Below are positions 6,003 to 12,153 of a stretch of 12,153 nucleotides of DNA, piece by piece. The stretch is taken from NCBI GenBank assembly GCA_035635575.1, contig DASQAV010000073.1, forward strand, positions 1 through 12,153, read 5' to 3'. Source of the stretch: WS-7 sp035635575 (GTDB lineage Bacteria; Eisenbacteria; RBG-16-71-46; SZUA-252). The translations under genes and the position numbers were made by a program. Each line of letters starts with the position of its first letter. Positions within the stretch are counted from its first letter, which is position 1. The notes beneath the pieces were generated by a model. That model saw nothing but the letters and a program-made list of their open reading frames with translations, was not told where the DNA came from and did not search any database.

Positions 6003-6007
6003 ATGCT
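6002..6007 (+). promoter_or_regulatory. Possible -10 element of the FMN reductase gene
   Basis: TATGCT, beginning at the last T of the terminator run. Transcription would start near 6014, leaving a leader of about 19 nt that still contains AGGAGG. The -35 region would lie inside the terminator hairpin and shows no consensus. Confidence 0.4.
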
Positions 6008-6021
6008 ACCCTCTGCGGCAC

Positions 6022-6027
6022 AGGAGG
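6022..6027 (+). promoter_or_regulatory. Ribosome binding site of the FMN reductase
   Basis: AGGAGG, 5 nt before ATG 6033. It decides for this start over the in-frame ATG at 6003, which overlaps the -10 candidate and has no ribosome site. Confidence 0.8.
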
Positions 6028-6032
6028 CAACC

Positions 6033-6632
6033 ATGCCCAGCCGGAACGTCGGTGTGATCGTCGGCAGCCTTCGCAAGGACTCGTACACACGGAAGATCGC
6101 GCGTGCCCTGATGGCCATGGCGCCGCCCACGCTGAGCCTCTCCTTCATCGAGATCGGCGACCTTCCCCTCTACAACCCGGATCTCGAAGGGGAATCCGGG
6201 CCGAAGGCATGGGCCGAGTTCCGTCAGCGCATCCGTGACGCCGGCGCCCTCCTCTTCTTCACCCCCGAGCACAACCGCGGCATGCCCGCCGCCATGAAGA
6301 ACGCCATCGACGTCGGGTCGCGCCCTCCAGGCCAGAACACGTGGGGCGGAAAACCCGCAGGCACGGTGAGCGTCACGCCGGGTGGTTTTGGGGCCATGGC
6401 CTCCCACCACCAGCTCCGCCAATCGCTGGCCGCCGTCGGGGTAGCGGTCATGCCCTCTCCCGAGATGTACATTGCCCACGTGAATACCGTGCTGGGCGAG
6501 GATGGGAGCGTGACGAACGAGAAGACGCGGGATCAGCTGCAGAAGTTCCTCAACGCCTTCGTCGTCTGGGTCGAGCGGTTTCCCGTCGAAGCGAAGGCCG
6601 GGACCGGCGCCGGAGCCGGCGTAGCGCGGTAG
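6033..6632 (+). CDS. NADPH-dependent FMN reductase (flavodoxin-like, ChrR/YieF type)
   Basis: A 199-residue cytoplasmic flavoprotein that reduces FMN, quinones or similar acceptors with NAD(P)H. The FMN phosphate loop is GSLRKDSYTRKIARAL (11-26). PEHNRGMPAAMKNAIDVGSRP is the family signature around the isoalloxazine, usually P-E-Y-N-x-x-x-P-x-x-L-K-N-A-I-D. Here His replaces the usual Tyr. GGKPAGTVSVTPGGFGAM is the third flavin-binding strand and loop. The length is near the usual 180-190, with a short Gly/Ala tail (GTGAGAGVAR). In the family, chromate, quinone and azo reductases cannot be told apart by motif, so no symbol is given. It appears to be transcribed alone from its own promoter, and it converges on the operon at right with only 5 bases between the stops. 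Confidence 0.93.
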   Translation: MPSRNVGVIVGSLRKDSYTRKIARALMAMAPPTLSLSFIEIGDLPLYNPDLEGESGPKAWAEFRQRIRDAGALLFFTPEHNRGMPAAMKNAIDVGSRPPGQNTWGGKPAGTVSVTPGGFGAMASHHQLRQSLAAVGVAVMPSPEMYIAHVNTVLGEDGSVTNEKTRDQLQKFLNAFVVWVERFPVEAKAGTGAGAGVAR

Positions 6633-6653
6633 GAGCTCTAGCGCTCCACCGCG
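6625..6653. terminator. Hairpin spanning both convergent stop codons
   Basis: CGCGGT-A-GGAGC (6625-6636) pairs with GCTCC-ACCGCG (6643-6653): 11 bp with one bulged A and a 6-nt loop. It includes TAG of the FMN reductase (6630-6632) and, in the loop, the - strand TAG (6638-6640). There is no T-run on either side, so it may stabilise 3' ends or act as a weak bidirectional terminator. Confidence 0.45.
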
Positions 6654-8341
6654 ATCACCGCTCCCGAGGCGCGAGAGACGTAGGCGCGCACGGAGCGGCT
6701 CCAGCCGTTTCCGCGCGACGTCTGCACGTCCATGGCGAGGAAGGGCCGGCTCGATTCACCCGCGTCCCCGCCCTTCACGGCCAGGGCAGCGGGGCCCGAG
6801 CCGAGGGGCACTTCAGTCTTCGTGAGGTCGGCCCAGTCCGTCCATCGGGACACGCTGCCGTTGGGAGCCGCGCTGGCGAAGCGGACGCGATAACGGCTCG
6901 TCGCGCCGGGATAGAGATTCCGCTCGGCGCCGAGATCGTGGAAGAGAACCGCGTCGCCCCGGACCACGAAGAAATCCAGCGGCGGGAGACGGTCGAACCA
7001 GTAGCGGGCGATCGCATCGCGCCGCTCGGCGAGCGTGCGCGCCATGTACGCGGCCGATTCCGGATTCCGATACCGGCCCATCGACACGGCGGCGCGCAGG
7101 TGCTCGTCGGTGAACGCCGAGATGATCTTTGCGGCCCAGTAGCCGTCGCGCCGGTTCATGTTGGCAAAGGCCACGTTGGTCTGGAGCGGCTTCCACTCCA
7201 TGGGCTGGAATCCGCGGCTCTCGAAGTAGCCCACCTCGGCCAGTCCCTCCGGCCTCCGGCCCCGGCGCCAGGCGTCCTCATGAAGGCCCAGGGCGAAGAG
7301 ACGTCCGCCGATCGCGGGGAAATCCACGGTGTACTCCTGGCCGAAGCGAGGCTGGGCGCCCCCGCCCGCCGCGGCGCCGAGCGTGCTCGCGAAATCGATG
7401 AGGTGATGCCGGACGTACTTCGTTCCGCCGTCCTCGACGTACATGTCCAGGGAGTTCTGCTCCTTCATGTCCCAGTGGTTGAGCCACGCGCAGAACATGC
7501 GCAGCGCGCGAAGCTCGCGGCGGTCCTCGTGGCGTAGGTTGTCGTTGGGGTCGTCCTTGCGGATGCCCTTGTAGCTGAACGGTCCTAGGGGTTTCCCGTC
7601 CAGGAAGCGGCTCGCGATGGCGAGCCAGCGCCCATCGGGGAGTCGGTCCACGCGATGAAGGATCGTATCCAGGTCCGCTTCCGTCATGGGGCGCTTCACG
7701 CCCGTGGCGTCACGGATCGTGGCCTTCGGCCCGACGGCGAGACGATCCCGCGTGAACGTGACGACCCCGTCGTCCGGCACGTTGTATCCGGCGGCGTGGA
7801 AAATCCGCCCCGTGATCGCCGAGGCGGCGCTGGTCGTTCCCAGCTCGCCCGGGGGATCGAACTTGATGAGGTACACCTGGCCCGTGGCGTCCTTGATGTC
7901 GAACCCGGGCGTCACACCCTGGGTCTTTGCGCGGATGACGGTCCATGTGGCTTCCGTCGAAGGCCCCCGGCCGTCGCCTGGGCCCTGGGACACCTTCTCC
8001 GGCGAGAGAGGAAAGAGACCGATCCGGTTCGTGAACCAGCTCGAATTGGCCACTTCGCCGAGCGTGTTCACATCGCCCGCCTCGTGCACGTTCTCGCCGC
8101 CGAAGAGGGTGCCCACCCTGCGGCCCAGGCGCACCGGGTTCACCAGGCGGCCGATGGGGCGCAGGAACGTCTCGTTCGTGGAGGTCCAGAGGAGGTTCGG
8201 ATTGCGCTCCACGGGTGCCTTCACGACGTTCTTGCGGTCGTCCTCCTGCCAGAGCACCGGGCCTTCGCGGAGGGGCGCGGCGGAGGCCTGGGGCGCGGCC
8301 AACGCGAGGAGCGCCAGCCACGCAACACCCCACGCTCTCAT
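6638..8341 (-). CDS. Exported protein with an atypical kinase-like core
   Basis: 567 residues with a signal peptide (MRAWGVAWLALLALAAPQASA, 1-21). No named family is recognised with certainty. The centre looks like a HipA/PI3K/Fam20-style kinase: a strand pair GFDIKDATGQVYLIKFD (146-162) with K160 in the place of the ATP-binding lysine; a helix SAASAITGRIFHAAGYNVPD (171-190); then a catalytic-loop-like NHWDMKEQNSL (288-298) giving D291-x-K293-x-x-N296; then HHLIDFASTLG (312-322) with D316 in the metal-binding D-F position. A C-terminal beta-rich domain (about 455-567) follows. All of this is motif reading. It is the third gene of the operon, 13 bases after the outer-membrane barrel gene. It has no Shine-Dalgarno and is probably translated by coupling. 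The start at ATG 8341 is chosen because it begins the signal peptide. Alternatives: an inactive kinase fold or an unrelated exported enzyme. Confidence 0.85.
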   Translation of the reverse strand: MRAWGVAWLALLALAAPQASAAPLREGPVLWQEDDRKNVVKAPVERNPNLLWTSTNETFLRPIGRLVNPVRLGRRVGTLFGGENVHEAGDVNTLGEVANSSWFTNRIGLFPLSPEKVSQGPGDGRGPSTEATWTVIRAKTQGVTPGFDIKDATGQVYLIKFDPPGELGTTSAASAITGRIFHAAGYNVPDDGVVTFTRDRLAVGPKATIRDATGVKRPMTEADLDTILHRVDRLPDGRWLAIASRFLDGKPLGPFSYKGIRKDDPNDNLRHEDRRELRALRMFCAWLNHWDMKEQNSLDMYVEDGGTKYVRHHLIDFASTLGAAAGGGAQPRFGQEYTVDFPAIGGRLFALGLHEDAWRRGRRPEGLAEVGYFESRGFQPMEWKPLQTNVAFANMNRRDGYWAAKIISAFTDEHLRAAVSMGRYRNPESAAYMARTLAERRDAIARYWFDRLPPLDFFVVRGDAVLFHDLGAERNLYPGATSRYRVRFASAAPNGSVSRWTDWADLTKTEVPLGSGPAALAVKGGDAGESSRPFLAMDVQTSRGNGWSRSVRAYVSRASGAVIAVER

Positions 8342-8354
8342 CGCGGCCCGGCCG

Positions 8355-9743
8355 TCAGTTCGGAACCGCGATATGGGCGTTCCCCGCATAGAGCCCTCCC
8401 TTGAAGTCGAACATCTGGTCGGCGCGGAGCCGGATCTGCGTCGATTCTCTGCTGCGCGCGATCTCGATCCGTCCAGCAAAGCCGTCGCTCAGGATCGCGC
8501 GGAAGCCGCCGCCCCAGGAGGTTTGCCAGAGACGCGAGGCGACCTGGTTCCATTCCCGGAAGACCTGGCCCGAGTTGATGAACGCGTACGCGTCCACACC
8601 CACGTCGTGGACGCGCTGATGCGCCCACACCGGCCACCGGTACTCCGCAGAGAGATCGAGAAGGCCGCGATCCCGCCAGCGATCGTTCTGGAATCCGCGA
8701 AGCTCTTCGCCCGAATGATTCGTGGAGAGCCGCGTGAAGGGCACGACCCCGGTTCCCACTTCGTCGACCCAGGAGACGGCGCCGCGGACGGCCAGCGTGC
8801 GATCGGTGAACCAGAGCGGCACGAAGGCGCCGGCCTCGCCCACGTAGCGCCAGAAGGCGTCGCCGTAGGTGCCGGTCGGGCGAAAGTAGTCGGCCTGTCC
8901 CTGCGTGATCACTCCGGGCTCGGGGCGGCCCGTTCCCCGGGTGTGGTCATAGCGCAAGAGGAGGCTCGAGAGAACGCCATCGGAGCGCTGGTTGTATCCC
9001 TCCGGAATCGCCGGCGCGAACTGCTGCGCCAGCGCGGGTCCGTCCTTCGGCCGGGGCGCCCGCGTCCCGATCGAGGTATAGACGACCCTCCACTCCGAGC
9101 CGAACGGGCCTCCGAGCGCACGCCGGTAGCTCAGGCCCGCCCAGGACTGCTCCTCGGTGAAATAGGAAAGGTCCGACTTCCGGCTCGTGGGACCGAGTCC
9201 GAAGAAGCGCGCGTTTCGCTCGAGGCGATACCCGCCCCCTGCCTCGACGTCGCCTCCCGCCCAGGGACCGCGCAGTCCCGCGGCCCCCTGGTGCATTCCC
9301 TTCACGGTCGTGAGGTACCGGAGCTTGAGCCAGTCCGAGCCCGGCTGATTCCGGTCCACCAGGATCGTGCCGCCGCCGCCGAATCCGGAGTGTCCTCCGT
9401 AGGTGAATCCGGGACCCGCATGGACGTTGCGGATGTGGATCGGCAGGGCGGCACCGAGGCTCGGGAGTACGCCGTGCTCGTCCGCGAAGATCAGGCCCAC
9501 CCGGAGTCCGCGGGTCAGGAGGAAGACGGGGTAGGTCACGAAGGTGAAGGGCGTGAGCACCACGTGCTCCCACGACGGGCCGGAGCGCTGGAACGTCGCC
9601 CGCGACGCGGCATCGTCGGGGATGGGGCCCCAGTAGCTTTCCGTGGAGTCGGGGCGAGAAGGTGTTTCGCTCCGCGCGAGCGCGGGAGCCGCTGGGCAAA
9701 GGCTCAGGGCCAGGAGCACGAGCACGAGCGGGGAAGCGCGCAA
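8355..9743 (-). CDS. Omp85/D15-type outer-membrane beta-barrel without POTRA
   Basis: 462 residues, signal peptide 1-24 (rich in Leu, ending PAAPALA). The rest alternates short amphipathic strands typical of an outer-membrane barrel. The Omp85 hallmark LRGFQ (348-352, the L6 V/L-R-G-F/Y motif) is followed by GLLDLSAEYRWPV (360-372), and WGGGFR (410-415) matches the penultimate strand of surface antigen D15 domains. RFFGLG (179-184) is also usual there. There is no room for POTRA domains, so it resembles barrel-only Omp85 proteins instead of BamA itself. The last residues are AVPN; the usual terminal aromatic is missing. The TTG start is fixed by AGGAGG 4 nt upstream and by the signal peptide. 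It follows the kinase gene by 11 bases. It could export, anchor or insert the protein encoded next. Confidence 0.88.
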   Translation of the reverse strand: MRASPLVLVLLALSLCPAAPALARSETPSRPDSTESYWGPIPDDAASRATFQRSGPSWEHVVLTPFTFVTYPVFLLTRGLRVGLIFADEHGVLPSLGAALPIHIRNVHAGPGFTYGGHSGFGGGGTILVDRNQPGSDWLKLRYLTTVKGMHQGAAGLRGPWAGGDVEAGGGYRLERNARFFGLGPTSRKSDLSYFTEEQSWAGLSYRRALGGPFGSEWRVVYTSIGTRAPRPKDGPALAQQFAPAIPEGYNQRSDGVLSSLLLRYDHTRGTGRPEPGVITQGQADYFRPTGTYGDAFWRYVGEAGAFVPLWFTDRTLAVRGAVSWVDEVGTGVVPFTRLSTNHSGEELRGFQNDRWRDRGLLDLSAEYRWPVWAHQRVHDVGVDAYAFINSGQVFREWNQVASRLWQTSWGGGFRAILSDGFAGRIEIARSRESTQIRLRADQMFDFKGGLYAGNAHIAVPN

Positions 9744-9747
9744 CGGT

Positions 9748-9753
9748 CCTCCT
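9748..9753 (-). promoter_or_regulatory. Ribosome binding site fixing the TTG start of the barrel gene
   Basis: AGGAGG within GAGAGGAGGACCG, 4 nt before TTG 9743-9741 and directly after the kinase stop codon (9757-9755). The frame stays open far upstream into the kinase gene, so this site and the signal peptide decide the start. Confidence 0.8.
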
Positions 9754-9754
9754 C

Positions 9755-12139
9755 TCAAACCTGGGGCTGTTTCGGAAATCCAATCTTGCGCACGATCGCC
9801 TGGAACCTGGGATCCGCGCGCATGGGATCGAATCCGGGCTCGATGTTGATGAAGATCATGTCGCCGACGTGCTCGCCGTACGCGCGCTCCAGGGACCGGA
9901 GCGATTGCTCGCGATCGCCGAGCTTCGCCTGGATCACCGCGATTCTCAGATAGTCCTTCCGGTGGTTCGCCGTCTCGAACGCGAGCATCTTGCGCCAGTA
10001 TCCGGCCGGGCCTTCCGCGGTGTACGCCTGCTTCAGCTGGGCGATCATGCCGTGCTCTCCCACCGGAAGATGCCGCCCGAGGATGTCGAGGCTGGCTTCG
10101 TATTTGCCGGTCTCCTCGTACGTCCGGGCCATGGCGCCATGAGGCAACGGGGAGGAAGGGTCGAGGGCGACGGTACGGTTGGCCTGGGCAATCGCCTGCT
10201 CGTACCGGCGCGCATAGAAGAGCGTGGCGGTGGCGTTCCAGCTCACGATGATCGACAGCGGGTCGAGATCTGTCGCAAGGTGATCCTGCTCGATCGCCTC
10301 GTTGACCCTCCCCTCGGTCGCGAGAATGACCGAGTAGACGAGATGCGCCGTGGAGTAGCCCGCGTTGAGCTGGATCGCGCGCTGAACGTGACGCTCCGCC
10401 TCGGCCCAGTTCCAGTCCGCGAAGAGAACCGCGATGGCCATGGACGCGTGCGCCTCGGCCGAGGCGTCGTCCGCCGCGAGCGCGCGCTTGGCGAACTCCT
10501 TCACCTTGGCCATCCCCTCTTTTTGTGGCAACGAGGCGATGACCTGGGTCTGAAGGAGGTACGCATCGGCGAGCCCGCTCGGGTACCGGGGATCGCCGGG
10601 GTCGAGGGCGAGCGCCTTCTCGTAGTAACCGATGGACGCGGCCACCCCTTCCGGACTGACCTTGCTCCATTCGTATCGTCCACGGAGGTAGAGCTCGTAG
10701 GCCTCCGGGTTTACCGCCCGCTTCGGCATCATCATGCGGGCCTGCTCTTCGGGCGAGATCTGGAGCTGGATCTCGCTCGCGATGTCGCGGGCCACCTCGC
10801 TCTGCAGCCCCAGAATGTCCTTCACCTCGCGCTCGTAGCTCTTGGCCCAGAGGTGGCGGTCCTTCGAGGCCTCGATGAGCTGCGCCGTGATTCTCACCCT
10901 GTCGCCGGCGCGCAGCACGGAGCCCTCGACGATCGCATCCACGTCCAGCGCCGCCGCGATCTCCTTGAGCGACTTATTGGATCCCTTGAAGGGCATGACC
11001 GACGTCCGCGAGATCACCTTGAGGGCGCGGATCGGGGCGAGCTGGGTGATCAGCTCCTCGGTCATCCCATCGGCGAAGTATTCCTGGGTCGGATCTCCCG
11101 AGAGATTCGCGAGCGGCAGCACCGCGAGCGAGCCGATGTGGGGGCGGCCTCCCGGTCCGCCGCCGGCAGGGCCCCCTCCCGCAATCCGCTTCTGGATGTC
11201 CGCGGTGCGCATGGCGAGAACCACCACGAGGGCCAGGATCGTGAGTGCGCCCCCGGCCATGGCCCAGACACGCCACCCCCCCTGTCCGGAGGTCTTTCTG
11301 ATGGCGGAGGGATCGATCGCCTCCAGGGCTGCCTCTACCTCGCTCGCGGAGCGGTATCGAGCGTTGGGTTCCTTGGCGAGGCAGCGCGCGATGATCAGCT
11401 GGAGCCCCGTCGGCACGCGCGCGCTCAGGGGATTCGGAGTCTCGTTGACGATCGCTCCCGCCAGCTCCGCGACGGAGGAGCCGTCGAAGGGGAGCTTGCC
11501 CGAGGCCATCTCGTAGAGCATCACGCCCAGCGCCCAGATGTCGCTTCGCGCATCGGCAGCGCCGCCGAGCAGGACTTCCGGCGGCAGGTAGTTCGGGGTG
11601 CCGAGGATCATGCCGCTGGCCGTGAGGTCGGGATCCCGCCGCTCCTCCTTTCGGCCTTCCTGGATCCGTTTCGCGAGGCCGAAGTCGAGCACTTTGACCC
11701 GACCCTCGGGCGTGACCATCACGTTCGCGCTCTTGAGATCGCGGTGGACGATCCCGCGCTCGTGCGCGTACGCCAAGGCGCTCGCGATTTGCGCACCATA
11801 CTGGCAGACGGTCGAGAGCGGAAGCCCGCCGCGCGGGATGACGTCTCGAAGCGGTTTCCCCTCGATGAGCTCCATGGCGAGGAACATGTGCCCGGAGTCC
11901 TCGCCCACGTCGTAGACGTGCCCGATGTAGGGATGGCTGAGCGAGGACGTGGTTTTGGCCTCGCCGATCAATCGCGCGCGCGCGTTCTCATCCTTCATCA
12001 GATCACAGGGAAGTACCTTGAGGGCGATGTCCCGGTCCAGACGGTCGTCATGGGCTCGATACACCCTGCCCATGCCGCCTGCGCCGAGCAAATTGACGAC
12101 GCGGTAGTGGGAAATCGTCTGTTCGAGAAGCTCGTCCAT
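9755..12139 (-). CDS. Membrane Ser/Thr protein kinase with TolB-like and TPR regions
   Basis: 794 residues. A cytoplasmic Hanks-type kinase domain (12-275) carries the Gly loop GAGGMGRVY (19-27), K41, E60, HRDLKSAN (132-139, D134), DFG (152-154), PPE (186-188) and SDIWALG (199-205). All catalytic residues are present, so it should be active. One membrane helix (about 289-310) and a Gly-rich linker (321-331) follow. Then comes a TolB-like domain (335-460: LAVLPLANLSGDPTQEYFAD, VDAIVEGSVLR, HLWAKSYERE), which would lie outside the cytoplasm. TPR-type helical repeats run from about 475 to 790 (such as ASIGYYEKALALDP and QAIAQANRTVALDP). This architecture is common in Acidobacteria and related phyla. 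It is the first visible gene of a three-gene operon. ATG 12139 is 14 bases from the window end with only a weak GGAT before it, so the promoter lies outside the window. Substrate unknown. Confidence 0.95.
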   Translation of the reverse strand: MDELLEQTISHYRVVNLLGAGGMGRVYRAHDDRLDRDIALKVLPCDLMKDENARARLIGEAKTTSSLSHPYIGHVYDVGEDSGHMFLAMELIEGKPLRDVIPRGGLPLSTVCQYGAQIASALAYAHERGIVHRDLKSANVMVTPEGRVKVLDFGLAKRIQEGRKEERRDPDLTASGMILGTPNYLPPEVLLGGAADARSDIWALGVMLYEMASGKLPFDGSSVAELAGAIVNETPNPLSARVPTGLQLIIARCLAKEPNARYRSASEVEAALEAIDPSAIRKTSGQGGWRVWAMAGGALTILALVVVLAMRTADIQKRIAGGGPAGGGPGGRPHIGSLAVLPLANLSGDPTQEYFADGMTEELITQLAPIRALKVISRTSVMPFKGSNKSLKEIAAALDVDAIVEGSVLRAGDRVRITAQLIEASKDRHLWAKSYEREVKDILGLQSEVARDIASEIQLQISPEEQARMMMPKRAVNPEAYELYLRGRYEWSKVSPEGVAASIGYYEKALALDPGDPRYPSGLADAYLLQTQVIASLPQKEGMAKVKEFAKRALAADDASAEAHASMAIAVLFADWNWAEAERHVQRAIQLNAGYSTAHLVYSVILATEGRVNEAIEQDHLATDLDPLSIIVSWNATATLFYARRYEQAIAQANRTVALDPSSPLPHGAMARTYEETGKYEASLDILGRHLPVGEHGMIAQLKQAYTAEGPAGYWRKMLAFETANHRKDYLRIAVIQAKLGDREQSLRSLERAYGEHVGDMIFINIEPGFDPMRADPRFQAIVRKIGFPKQPQV

Positions 12140-12153
12140 TGGGGATCCGCGTT

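Noticed and set aside
7686..9953. A 755-codon open frame on the + strand
   Set aside because: It lies entirely antisense to the operon genes, which have clear motifs, signal peptides and ribosome sites. Long antisense frames are usual in GC-rich DNA. Its peptide has no recognisable domain.
9744..10670. N-terminal extension of the outer-membrane barrel frame by about 309 codons
   Set aside because: The extension overlaps the kinase TPR region in another frame and has no domain. The signal peptide and AGGAGG place the start at TTG 9743.

Overview
The window is a GC-rich stretch of chromosome with dense, ordinary-looking coding sequence and no visible tRNA, rRNA, insertion sequence, integrase or CRISPR array. 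A membrane-anchored Ser/Thr kinase with TolB-like and TPR regions, an enterobacterial-type LysA, exported proteins with little recognisable homology and very short 5' leaders together suggest an uncultured Gram-negative-type bacterium. Acidobacteriota, Gemmatimonadota or Eisenbacteria-like lineages would fit, but this is a guess from protein style and not a placement. The omp85-type barrel gene supports an outer membrane.

Layout, left to right. The 3' end of an unidentified + gene (2-163) closes with a strong intrinsic terminator (190-222). A - strand gene for a small secreted Gln/Arg/Asp-rich protein (237-851) is divergent from lysA (1015-2292, +). The gap between them carries a perfect 9-bp inverted repeat. 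lysA converges on a cold-shock-domain gene (2354-2554, -), with a shared hairpin between them. The cold-shock gene has a structured leader of about 100 nt and a small hairpin on its GTG start codon. Divergent from it is an exported alpha/beta hydrolase (2788-3741, +), followed by a Crp/Fnr-family regulator (3868-4581, +). A 371-base non-coding gap (4582-4952) holds a CRP-like palindrome, then comes an exported His/Arg-rich protein (4953-5936, +) with a strong terminator, then an FMN reductase (6033-6632, +).

The right half (6638-12139) is one - strand operon, transcribed right to left, with 11- and 13-nt gaps between genes. It encodes a transmembrane Ser/Thr kinase with TolB-like and TPR regions (12139-9755), an Omp85/D15-type outer-membrane barrel without POTRA domains (9743-8355), and an exported 567-residue protein (8341-6638). 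The exported protein carries what looks like an atypical kinase active site (D-x-K-x-x-N followed by I-D-F). A cytoplasmic kinase, an outer-membrane channel and a possible exported kinase in one transcription unit is the most unusual thing here and the best candidate for an undescribed system.

The other link worth testing is regulatory. The Crp/Fnr protein has the CRP-type R-E-x-x-x-R recognition helix, and a GTGA-N6-TCAC palindrome lies 162 bases downstream of its stop codon, ahead of the His/Arg-rich exported protein.
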